Shown one piece after another: positions 41,625 to 48,866 of a stretch of 64,000 bases of DNA. A program made the translations under genes and the position numbers. Numbering within the stretch: the stretch's first letter is position 1; each line of letters begins with the position of its first letter. Origin of the DNA: Brachybacterium huguangmaarense (GTDB taxonomy: Bacteria; Actinomycetota; Actinomycetes; Actinomycetales; Dermabacteraceae); contig NZ_CP107020.1 in the NCBI RefSeq assembly GCF_025725725.1, positions 1,612,001-1,676,000 of the forward strand, in the 5' to 3' direction. The notes beneath the pieces were generated by a model. The model saw only the letters and a program-made list of their open reading frames with translations. It searched no databases and was not told the origin of the DNA.

Positions 41625-42397
41625 CGGGCACCTGCCCGGGAGGGGAGCGATGCGGAGACGTGCAGTCCGTGCGCGAGCACCGCCTCGATGCTCGCGAGCA
41701 CGTCCCCGGGATCGACCGGGATCAGGAGCACGTCCCCCTCGGCCACGGGGGTGGTGCGGAACAGGTGCCGGGGCCCGCTCGCCCACAGGCGTGTCCAGAG
41801 CTCCCGGGCCGAGCGTCGGCGCGGATCGTGCAGGCACCAGCTCAGGGAGACGCGGGGCCCCGTCGTGAGCAGGGCCTCGCGCAGCGCCGGGTCCAGATCC
41901 GCCAGGCGCGCGAAGGCCCTCGCCGGGGAGGCGCCCTCGGCGAGGTCGCCGCGCACCTGCTCGCGCTGGGAGGTGCTCAGGCCGAGCCGGGCGCTGCCGG
42001 TCTCCTGGGCGAGCTGCGGCGCGGCCAGCAGCATCGGGTCCTCCGGGAGTGCCGAGGCGAGCACCCCGGCCAGCTCCTGAGGTCTCGCTTCCTCCCAGGT
42101 CGAGCCGTGCTCGTCCAGCCTCTCCACGGTGGGGCGGGCCGGGTCGAGCCCGAGCCGGATCCGCTCGGTGCGGCCGGCGGCCTGGGAGCCCAGCACGAGG
42201 GCCACGGGCGACGTGACGTGCCGCACGAGCAGCTCCCGCGCGCTCGGCGCCTCGACGAGCAGCCGCGCGTCGAGCGCCTCCCCCGCGGGCCCCGGCGGGA
42301 TCGCGGACCGCAGCAGGGGGTTCAGCTCCGCGGGGCAGCGGCCCGCGCCGCGCGCGGCCGTGCTCGCGAACGCACGCGGTCCGACGATCGTGGTCAT
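41621..42397 (-). CDS. Possible EspG-like ESX secretion-associated protein
   Basis: 258 residues, behind GGAG 7 nt from the ATG at 42397. Mixed alpha/beta with no signal or membrane helix: LLVEAPSARELLVRHVTSPVALVLGSQ near 46-73, WEEARPQELAGVLASALPE and a C-terminal DVLLIPVDPGDVLASIEAVL. Length and arrangement resemble EspG-type chaperones of type VII secretion, and the gene directly overlaps that of a WXG-bearing hydrolase. The call is inference; a plain unknown is the alternative. Confidence 0.45.
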   Translation of the reverse strand: MTTIVGPRAFASTAARGAGRCPAELNPLLRSAIPPGPAGEALDARLLVEAPSARELLVRHVTSPVALVLGSQAAGRTERIRLGLDPARPTVERLDEHGSTWEEARPQELAGVLASALPEDPMLLAAPQLAQETGSARLGLSTSQREQVRGDLAEGASPARAFARLADLDPALREALLTTGPRVSLSWCLHDPRRRSARELWTRLWASGPRHLFRTTPVAEGDVLLIPVDPGDVLASIEAVLAHGLHVSASLPSRAGAR

Positions 42398-42711
42398 GGC
42401 CTGCTCCTCTCCGCGCCGTTCGGCCCGCCGCGAGCGGCGGGATCTGCCGGTGTCGCGACCCTAGGCCGGGGCCGCCGGGCGGGGGAACGGGGAGAACTCC
42501 CCATGGGGACCCATCGGCCGTGGGGAGGGGACGCGGAGGGTCGGCGGCCCGCGCTGCGCCCTCGCCGCGCCGGCGCCACGCTCTCGCCCCCTCTCGCCCG
42601 TGCCGGGCCGCAGGACGCCCGTCGCCTCGCGCCCTCGTAGACTGGACGGCGCCGCCGCGCGGCCCCGCCCCCGGCGCCGCCGCCCCTCGCACCGTTCCCA
42701 GGAGTCGCCGA
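42398..42711. promoter_or_regulatory. Intergenic region with the folC promoter
   Basis: Between two divergent genes. TAGACT at 42638-42643 is the likely folC -10, giving a leader of about 60 nt. Near 42490-42510 is a GGGGAG-AA-CTCCCC inverted repeat. I see nothing else. Confidence 0.5.
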
Positions 42712-44085
42712 GTGCCCCGATCCGCCAGAGCAGAGATGTCGCCCGAGCTGCGCGAGGTCTACGCCGCCCTGCTCGCCCGCGCCCCCGAGAACCGGATCGA
42801 GCCGGACCTCTCGCGGATCCGTCGTGTGATGGAGCTGATGGGCGACCCGCAGACCTCCTACCGCTCGATCCGCATCGCCGGCACCAACGGCAAGACGACG
42901 ACGGCGCGCATCGTCGAACGGATCCTGCGGGAGACGGGCCTGCGCACCGGGCGCGCCACGAGCCCCCACCTGCATTCCCCCGTCGAGCGCATCGCGATCG
43001 ACGGGCGCTCGATCCCCGAGCAGGACTTCATCCAGGCCTACCGCGACGTCGAGCCCTTCGCCGAGATCGTCGACGCCGAGTCGCTCGCCGCGGGCGGGCC
43101 GCGTCTCACCTTCTTCGAGTACGTCATCGCGATGAGCTTCCAGGCCTTCGCGAGCGCTCCCGTCGACGTGGCCGTGATCGAGACCGGCATGGGCGGCACG
43201 TGGGACGCGACCGGCGCGGTGAGCCCCGACGTCGCGGTCATCACGGCGATCGGCTACGACCACCAGGAGTACCTCGGCGACGACATCGCCGACATCGCGG
43301 GGGAGAAGGCGGGCATCCTCACCGCGGACGCCTTCGCCGTGATCGGCGCCCAGCGCTACGAGGAGGCCGCCCAGGTGCTCCGCGACCGCGTGATCGAGCT
43401 CGGCGCCGACGCCGTCGTCGAGGAGGAGCAGATCGCGGTGCTCGACCGCACCCCCGGCGTCGGCGGCCAGCTGCTGACCCTGCAGGGCATCGCCGCGCGC
43501 TACGACGAGGTGTTCCTCGACCTGCTCGGCGAGCATCAGGCCCACAACGCCCTGCTCGCGGTCGCCGCGTGCGAGGCGCTGCTCGGGGACGGCCGCACGC
43601 CGTTGGCCGCCGACGTCCTGGCCGCGGCGCTCGCCGACGTCACCTCGCCCGGCCGCGCCGAGGTGGTGCGCCAGGCGCCGACCGTTCTCGTCGACGCGGC
43701 GCACAACCCCGACGGCGCCGAGGTCCTCGTGCGGACCGTGCGGGAGAACTTCCGCTTCACGCGCACCGTCGGGATCGTCGGCATCCTCCAGGAGAAGGAG
43801 GCCGACCGGATCCTCGAGGTCCTCGAGCCGCTGCTCGACGACATCGTCGTGACGCAGTCGTCCTCGCCCCGGGCGATCCCCGCCGACCGGCTCGCCGATC
43901 TCGCGCGCGACGTGTTCGACGACCCGGACCGGGTCGTCGAGACCGCGAGCCTGCCCGATGCGATCCAGGCCGCCGTGGACCTCGCCGAGCAGCGCGGCGG
44001 CGAGTTCGGCGGCGTCGTCGTGGCGGGGTCGGTGACCCTCGCCGCCGAGGTCCGCGACCTGCTCGGCCGCACCGAGGAGGACTGA
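42712..44085 (+). CDS. folC: Folylpolyglutamate/dihydrofolate synthase FolC
   Basis: 457 residues from GTG 42712 behind AGGAG (8 nt); ATG 42736 is a possible alternative. Mur-ligase superfamily ATPase: P-loop GTNGKTTTAR near 57, SPHLHSPVERI, the omega loop with ETGMGGTWDATG, and a C-terminal ligase domain with DAAHNPDGAEVL (MurE/FolC signature) and VGIVGILQEKEADRI. It adds glutamates to folates and, in bifunctional members, makes dihydrofolate. Followed by DUF4233 and ndk, a gene order conserved in Actinomycetota. Confidence 0.95.
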   Translation: MPRSARAEMSPELREVYAALLARAPENRIEPDLSRIRRVMELMGDPQTSYRSIRIAGTNGKTTTARIVERILRETGLRTGRATSPHLHSPVERIAIDGRSIPEQDFIQAYRDVEPFAEIVDAESLAAGGPRLTFFEYVIAMSFQAFASAPVDVAVIETGMGGTWDATGAVSPDVAVITAIGYDHQEYLGDDIADIAGEKAGILTADAFAVIGAQRYEEAAQVLRDRVIELGADAVVEEEQIAVLDRTPGVGGQLLTLQGIAARYDEVFLDLLGEHQAHNALLAVAACEALLGDGRTPLAADVLAAALADVTSPGRAEVVRQAPTVLVDAAHNPDGAEVLVRTVRENFRFTRTVGIVGILQEKEADRILEVLEPLLDDIVVTQSSSPRAIPADRLADLARDVFDDPDRVVETASLPDAIQAAVDLAEQRGGEFGGVVVAGSVTLAAEVRDLLGRTEED

Positions 44086-44091
44086 GGCGGC

Positions 44092-44499
44092 ATGGCCCTG
44101 GACATCGCCCCCTCCGCCCGCGCCCACGGCGCCCAGCGCATGCTGAGCGCCACCACGCTCACCGTCGAGGCCCTCGTCCTCTTCTTCGCCGCGCTCGTGG
44201 CCCACCAGCTGCTCCCGGAGCACCGCGTGGGCACGTGGACCCTCGCCCTCGTCACGGCGGTCGTGCTGATGGGCGTCGCCGGGCTGCTGAGCCGGGGGAG
44301 CTGGCCCTATGTGGTCGGCGCCGTCGCGCAGATCCCGGTGATCCTGATGGGGCTGTTCGTGCCCGCCATGTGGGTCATCGGCGCCGCGCTCGCCGTGCTC
44401 TACGTGTACGGGGTGGTGCGCGGTCACCGCTGGGACGCCGAGAAGGACGAGGTGGACCGCCGGGTGCTCGCGGAGCGCGAGCGCGCCGAGGATCGATAG
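44092..44499 (+). CDS. DUF4233 membrane protein
   Basis: 135 residues, four hydrophobic segments (TLTVEALVLFFAALVAHQLL, LALVTAVVLMGVAGLL, VVGAVAQIPVILMGLF, WVIGAALAVLYVYGVV) and a charged C-terminal tail (EKDEVDRRVLAERERAEDR). DUF4233 proteins are known almost only from this position between folC and ndk; the function is unknown. It starts 7 bp after folC with GAGG close to the ATG. Confidence 0.85.
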   Translation: MALDIAPSARAHGAQRMLSATTLTVEALVLFFAALVAHQLLPEHRVGTWTLALVTAVVLMGVAGLLSRGSWPYVVGAVAQIPVILMGLFVPAMWVIGAALAVLYVYGVVRGHRWDAEKDEVDRRVLAERERAEDR

Positions 44500-44509
44500 G
44501 CTCACCCCC

Positions 44510-44935
44510 ATGAGCACCGAGCGCACCCTGATCCTGCTGAAGCCCGACGCCGTCCAGCGCAGCCTGCGCGGCGAGATCCTGCGCCGCATCGAGGCCAAGG
44601 GCTACGGCATCGTCGCCCTGGCCCAGCGGACCGCCACCGCCGAGGAGCTGTCCTCCCACTACGCCGAGCACGAGGGCAAGCCGTTCTACCAGCCGCTCGT
44701 GGACTACATGGGCTCCGCGCCCCTCGTCGCGATCGTCGCCGAGGGCGAGAAGGTCATCGAGGGGTTCCGCTCCCTCGCCGGCGCGACCAACCCGACGAGC
44801 GCCGCGCCCGGCACGATCCGCGGGGACCTCGGCCGCGAGTGGGACCTTCCCGTGATCCAGAACCTCGTGCACGGCTCGGACTCCCCGGAGTCCGCCGCCC
44901 GGGAGATCGCGATCTGGTTCCCCGAGGTCGGCTGA
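44510..44935 (+). CDS. ndk: Nucleoside diphosphate kinase
   Basis: 141 residues, normal length. TLILLKPDAVQRSL at the N-terminus, PFYQPLVDYM, and the phospho-His signature NLVHGSDSPESA near 117-128. It keeps NTP pools balanced using ATP. The ATG has no Shine-Dalgarno and TAGGCT (44497-44502) ends 8 nt before it, inside the intergenic space after DUF4233, so ndk may have its own leaderless transcript besides read-through. Confidence 0.97.
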   Translation: MSTERTLILLKPDAVQRSLRGEILRRIEAKGYGIVALAQRTATAEELSSHYAEHEGKPFYQPLVDYMGSAPLVAIVAEGEKVIEGFRSLAGATNPTSAAPGTIRGDLGREWDLPVIQNLVHGSDSPESAAREIAIWFPEVG

Positions 44936-45039
44936 GAAGGGCCGTGCGCGGCCGCCGATGACGCGGTGTGGCACAGTCCGCACCGCGGCACGCGCCGCAG
45001 AAGCTCGATTCCGCGGCCCTCCTCCCGCACACTATGGGC

Positions 45040-45186
45040 ATGGGTCCCGTGATCGTGTACTTCCTCCTCGCTCTCGTCGTCTCCCTCGGCATCCTCGGCG
45101 CCGTCGCCCTGCCCCACCTGCAGCGCCACCGCGAGCACTCTGCGAGCAGTCGCCACACGTCCCGCACGCAGCGCGCCGGCTCCTGA
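45040..45186 (+). CDS. Small single-helix membrane protein
   Basis: 48 residues: MGPVIVYFLLALVVSLGIL then a Pro/His/Arg/Ser-rich tail. One N-terminal helix. CACACT (45028-45033) ends 7 nt before this ATG, suggesting a leaderless start; an ATG 6 bp upstream is in frame. Unknown function; too short to exclude chance. Confidence 0.45.
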   Translation: MGPVIVYFLLALVVSLGILGAVALPHLQRHREHSASSRHTSRTQRAGS

Positions 45187-45275
45187 CGCCGCCGCCCCGC
45201 GCCCGGCGGCGTGATCCCCGCCGCAGCGCGCCCGTGCGCCTCCCGCGCGGCCCCGGCCGCGCTCGGAGGACCGCC

Positions 45276-45281
45276 TAGACT
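45276..45281 (+). promoter_or_regulatory. ftsY -10 element
   Basis: TAGACT, identical to the hexamers before ileS (35656) and folC (42638). Gives a leader of about 45 nt to the ftsY GTG. Confidence 0.5.
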
Positions 45282-45332
45282 CGTCCGAGGCCTCGCCGCG
45301 ACCGTCGGCGTACCCCGACCCCGGAGGTGACT

Positions 45333-46733
45333 GTGGATCCCGTGCAGCTGGTGGAGATCGTCGGAGCGGCGATCGGCGGCATCGCCGTGATCGGTGGCGG
45401 CGGCTGGGCGATCCTGCGCGGACGCCGCCGCGGCGGAGACGGCACGGACCGTGCGACGACCGAGCACGACGGCGAGCGGCCCGCGGGCACCGCCACCGCG
45501 ACCAAGGAGCGGCCCGCCGCCCCCACCTGGTCCGACACGCTCTCCGCACCCGCTCCGGACCAGGAGCGCACCGAGCCCGACCGCGCCGACGAGTCCACCG
45601 TCGAGGCCTCCGCCCTGGCGCCGGACGAGACGTCCGCGGCGACCGTCGAGGCCCCCGCGACCGAGCAGGCCGCCGAGAACGCCCCGGCTCCGATCGCCCC
45701 GGCGCCGGCCGCGTCGCCCGCCGAGGAGCAGACCGGGGCCCCGACGGCCGACGAGGCCGCGACCGCCCCGCCGCTCGAGACCCCCGAGCCCGCCGCGGAC
45801 CGCATGGTCCGTCTGCGCGACCGCCTCTCCCGCTCGGGCAGCATCGGCCGCGGGCTGCTGGGCCTGCTGTCGCGCGACCGGGTCGACGAGGACACGTGGG
45901 ACGAGATCGAGGAGACGCTGCTGCTGGCCGACCTCGGCCCCGACCCGACCGACGAGCTGCTCGCGGCGCTGCGCCAGCGCATGCAGGTGCTCGGCTCCCA
46001 CGAGCCCGCCGCGGTGCGCGAGGTGCTCCGCGAGGAGCTCGTGCGCCTGATCGACCCCGCGATGGACCGCCGTCTCGCGGCGACCCGCCAGCGCGCCGAG
46101 GACGGCACCGTCGTGCCCTCGGCCATCCTCATGGTCGGGGTCAACGGCACCGGCAAGACCACCACCGTCGGCAAGCTCGCGCGCGTGCTCGTCGCCGAGG
46201 GCCGCACCGTCGTGCTCGGCGCGGCCGACACCTTCCGCGCCGCCGCCGCCGACCAGCTCGCCACGTGGGGCTCGCGGGTGGGCGTGCGCACCGTACGCTC
46301 GGACGTCGACGGCGCCGACCCCGCCTCGGTCGCCTTCGACGCGATCTCCGAGGGCGTCGCCGAGGGCGTGGACGTCGCGATCATCGACACCGCCGGGCGC
46401 CTGCAGAACAAGAAGGGCCTCATGGACGAGCTCGGCAAGGTGCGCCGGGTGTCCGAGAAGGCCCTGCACGGCGTGGGCGTGCGCGAGGTGCTGCTCGTGC
46501 TCGATGCGACGACCGGGCAGAACGGCATGCAGCAGGCCCGGGTGTTCTCCGAGGCCGTCAACATCACGGGCATCGTGCTCACCAAGCTCGACGGCACCGC
46601 CAAGGGCGGCATCGTCGTCAACGTGCAGCGCGTGCTCGGCGTGCCCGTCAAGATGGTCGGGCTCGGCGAGGGCATGGACGACCTCGCCCCCTTCGACCCC
46701 CACGGCTTCGTCGACGCCCTGCTCGGCGACTGA
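45333..46733 (+). CDS. ftsY: Signal recognition particle receptor FtsY
   Basis: 466 residues. GGAGG at 45323-45327 is 5 nt from the GTG at 45333, which I take as start rather than the GTG overlapping the ribosome site. N-terminal hydrophobic segment (IGGIAVIGGGGWAIL), then about 120 residues of acidic Ala/Pro/Glu linker, and an NG GTPase domain: VGVNGTGKTTTVGKLA, DTFRAAAADQL, DTAGRL, LTKLDGTAKGG. FtsY docks SRP-ribosome complexes to the membrane; its partner Ffh is encoded at 51.3 kb. Confidence 0.96.
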   Translation: MDPVQLVEIVGAAIGGIAVIGGGGWAILRGRRRGGDGTDRATTEHDGERPAGTATATKERPAAPTWSDTLSAPAPDQERTEPDRADESTVEASALAPDETSAATVEAPATEQAAENAPAPIAPAPAASPAEEQTGAPTADEAATAPPLETPEPAADRMVRLRDRLSRSGSIGRGLLGLLSRDRVDEDTWDEIEETLLLADLGPDPTDELLAALRQRMQVLGSHEPAAVREVLREELVRLIDPAMDRRLAATRQRAEDGTVVPSAILMVGVNGTGKTTTVGKLARVLVAEGRTVVLGAADTFRAAAADQLATWGSRVGVRTVRSDVDGADPASVAFDAISEGVAEGVDVAIIDTAGRLQNKKGLMDELGKVRRVSEKALHGVGVREVLLVLDATTGQNGMQQARVFSEAVNITGIVLTKLDGTAKGGIVVNVQRVLGVPVKMVGLGEGMDDLAPFDPHGFVDALLGD

Positions 46734-46746
46734 GCCGGCGGCGTAT

Positions 46747-46792
46747 GCGCTGACGCGTGTCCGCCCTCACGCGCTGACACGTCCGCCCTCAC
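46747..46792. repeat. Direct repeat pair after ftsY
   Basis: GCGCTGACGCGTGTCCGCC (46747 on, 24 bp in all) and GCGCTGACACGTCCGCC (46771 on, 22 bp) are adjacent and share the ending CGCCCTCAC. Non-coding, between ftsY and the long hairpin. Confidence 0.6.
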
Positions 46793-46794
46793 GC

Positions 46795-46868
46795 GCCCGT
46801 CGAACGTCACGTGGCGGCACCTCTCATCAAGGACAGGTGCCGCCACGTGGCGTTCGGGGACGACGGGC
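46795..46868 (+). terminator. Long hairpin between ftsY and amt
   Basis: Arms 46801-46822 and 46835-46856 pair at 22 of 22 positions (one G-U), loop of 12 nt. After an internal loop the stem goes on with GCCCGT (46795-46800) / ACGGGC (46863-46868). It lies in a 352-bp gap without a gene. Far longer than a normal terminator; may be a terminator, an RNase III site or a mobile-element remnant. Confidence 0.65.
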
Positions 46869-47085
46869 ACGAGATCCGGGACTCCACACGCCCGAGCCGC
46901 CGCCCGGGGAGCGTTGGCGGTCCTGACGCTCCGCCACAGGGGTCACCATGTGGGACGCCGCATCACAGAACGGTAACGGGCCCCGATCGCTGCGGGCTCC
47001 CGGGGGCCGGCGGCCAACGATGATGGCACGGTCCTCCATGGGCCGATCGGCCCTGCGGCCGGTCCCGCCGACACTTGGACACTCG

Positions 47086-48531
47086 ATGGACTTCACTCTG
47101 GACACCGGCGCCACCGCCTGGCTGCTCACGAGCGCCTCCCTGGTGCTCATGATGACCACGCCCGCGCTGGCCCTCTTCTACGGCGGCATGGTCCGCTCCC
47201 GCACCGTCCTGAACATGATGCTGATGTCGTTCACCGCGCTCGGGGTGGGCGCGATCGTGTGGACGGTCTGCGGCTACTCGGTCGCCTTCGGCAGCGACGT
47301 GGGCGGAGTCTTCGGCAACCCGGCGGACTTCTTCGGCCTGCACGGCTCGGACGCCGACTCCCTGCTCGCCGGTTCCGGCGTGCCGTTCCTCGTGGCCGCC
47401 GGCTTCCAGATGACCTTCGCGGTCATCTCGGCCGCGCTCATCTCCGGCGCGATCGCCGACCGCGTCAAGATCTCCACCTGGATCGTGTTCGTCGCCGTGT
47501 GGATCCTGCTGTGCTACGCGCCGCTCGCGCACATGGTCTGGGGCGGAGGCCTGCTCTCCGGGGCTCCCGGCTCGATCGCCGCGATGATCTTCGGCACGAC
47601 CGGCACCGGGGCGGACGCCGCGGCGACCGTGGCCCCCATCGACTTCGCGGGCGGCACCGTCGTCCACATCAACGCGGGCGTCGCGGGCCTCGTGCTCGCG
47701 ATCGTGGTGGGGCCGCGCCTCGGCTTCGGCCGCGACGTCATGAAGCCGCACAACCTGCCGCTCGTCATGCTCGGTGCCGCCCTGCTGTGGTTCGGCTGGT
47801 TCGGCTTCAACGCCGGCAGCGCCGGCACGGCCGACGGGACCGCGGGCCTCGCCTGGGTCACGACCACCGTCGCGACCGCCTCGGCCATGCTCGGCTGGGT
47901 GCTCGTCGAGAAGATCCGCCACGGCGCGGTGACCTCGCTCGGCGCGGCCTCGGGCGTCGTCGCGGGCCTCGTGGCCATCACGCCCGCCGCCGCGGCCGTG
48001 AGCCCGCTCGGCGCGATCGTGCTCGGCGTCGTCGCAGGCGCCCTGTGTTCGCTCGCGGTCGGGCTGAAGGCCCGCTTCGGCTTCGACGACTCGCTCGACG
48101 TGGTCGGCGTCCACCTCGTCGGCGGCCTCGTCGGCACCGTCCTGATCGGCTTCCTGTCGACCGAGACCGGTCTGTTCTACGGCCACGGCGCGCGCCAGCT
48201 CGTGGTCCAGATCGTCATCGCGCTCGCGGCCGTCGTCTTCTCGGGCGTCGTCACCCTCGTGATCGCCCTGGTACTCAAGGCGGTCATGGGCTGGAGGATC
48301 ACCCCCGACGAGGAGCGTGCGGGCATCGACATCACCCGCCACGCCGAGTCCGGATACGATCTCGTCGGCAACCTGGCCTCGCGTCTGGACCGTCGTCCGA
48401 TGCGGGCGGCCGAGCCCGTCGCGGCCCCCGCCGGGCCGAGCGCGGCCCCGACCGACCCCACCGCCGGGTCCGACCCCGGCACCGACTCCGAGGGCCGCCG
48501 GCCCGCCACCACCGCAGGGGAGACCCGATGA
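47086..48531 (+). CDS. amt: Ammonium transporter Amt
   Basis: 481 residues with eleven membrane helices: TGATAWLLTSASLVLMMTTPALALFYGGMVR at the N-terminus, AGVAGLVLAIVVGPR, HNLPLVMLGAALLWFGWFGFNAGSA, and DVVGVHLVGGLVG with the pore His. It starts at ATG 47086, giving the usual extracellular N-terminus; the Shine-Dalgarno is poor and upstream in-frame ATGs exist. The last 60 residues are a Pro/Ala/Thr-rich tail. Transports NH4+/NH3; gated by the GlnK encoded next (ATGA overlap). Confidence 0.95.
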   Translation: MDFTLDTGATAWLLTSASLVLMMTTPALALFYGGMVRSRTVLNMMLMSFTALGVGAIVWTVCGYSVAFGSDVGGVFGNPADFFGLHGSDADSLLAGSGVPFLVAAGFQMTFAVISAALISGAIADRVKISTWIVFVAVWILLCYAPLAHMVWGGGLLSGAPGSIAAMIFGTTGTGADAAATVAPIDFAGGTVVHINAGVAGLVLAIVVGPRLGFGRDVMKPHNLPLVMLGAALLWFGWFGFNAGSAGTADGTAGLAWVTTTVATASAMLGWVLVEKIRHGAVTSLGAASGVVAGLVAITPAAAAVSPLGAIVLGVVAGALCSLAVGLKARFGFDDSLDVVGVHLVGGLVGTVLIGFLSTETGLFYGHGARQLVVQIVIALAAVVFSGVVTLVIALVLKAVMGWRITPDEERAGIDITRHAESGYDLVGNLASRLDRRPMRAAEPVAAPAGPSAAPTDPTAGSDPGTDSEGRRPATTAGETR

Positions 48532-48866
48532 GACTCATCACCGCCGTCATCCAGCCGCACGCCCTCGAGAGCGTGACCGACGCGCTGCGCGAGCACGGCG
48601 TCGCCGGCCTCACGATCAGCGAGGTCGCCGGGTACGGCCGCCAGGGCGGCCACACCGAGGTCTACCGCGGCGCCGAGTACCGCATCGACACGATCCCCAA
48701 GATCAAGCTCGAGGTCCTCGCCGAGGACGCCGACGAGCCCGCCCTCGTCGAGGTCATCGTGCGCGCCGCGCGCACGGGACGCATCGGCGACGGCAAGGTC
48801 TGGACCAGCGAGGTGGGCTCCGTCGTCCGTGTCCGCACGGGCGAGGAAGGCGCCAGTGCCCTCTGA
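48528..48866 (+). CDS. glnK: PII nitrogen-regulatory protein GlnK/GlnB
   Basis: 112 residues, canonical PII trimer subunit. T-loop with Y51 in EVYRGAEYRIDTIPK, and VRAARTGRIGDGKVW as the ATP/2-oxoglutarate B/C-loop signature. In actinobacteria Y51 is adenylylated by GlnD rather than uridylylated. Unmodified GlnK blocks Amt. Operon amt-glnK-glnD; overlaps the GTG of glnD. Confidence 0.96.
   Translation: MRLITAVIQPHALESVTDALREHGVAGLTISEVAGYGRQGGHTEVYRGAEYRIDTIPKIKLEVLAEDADEPALVEVIVRAARTGRIGDGKVWTSEVGSVVRVRTGEEGASAL

Noticed and set aside
44968..45033. Longer version of the 48-residue membrane protein, starting at 44968
   Set aside because: The extra residues are polar and unlike a signal; the hexamer spacing supports the later ATG.
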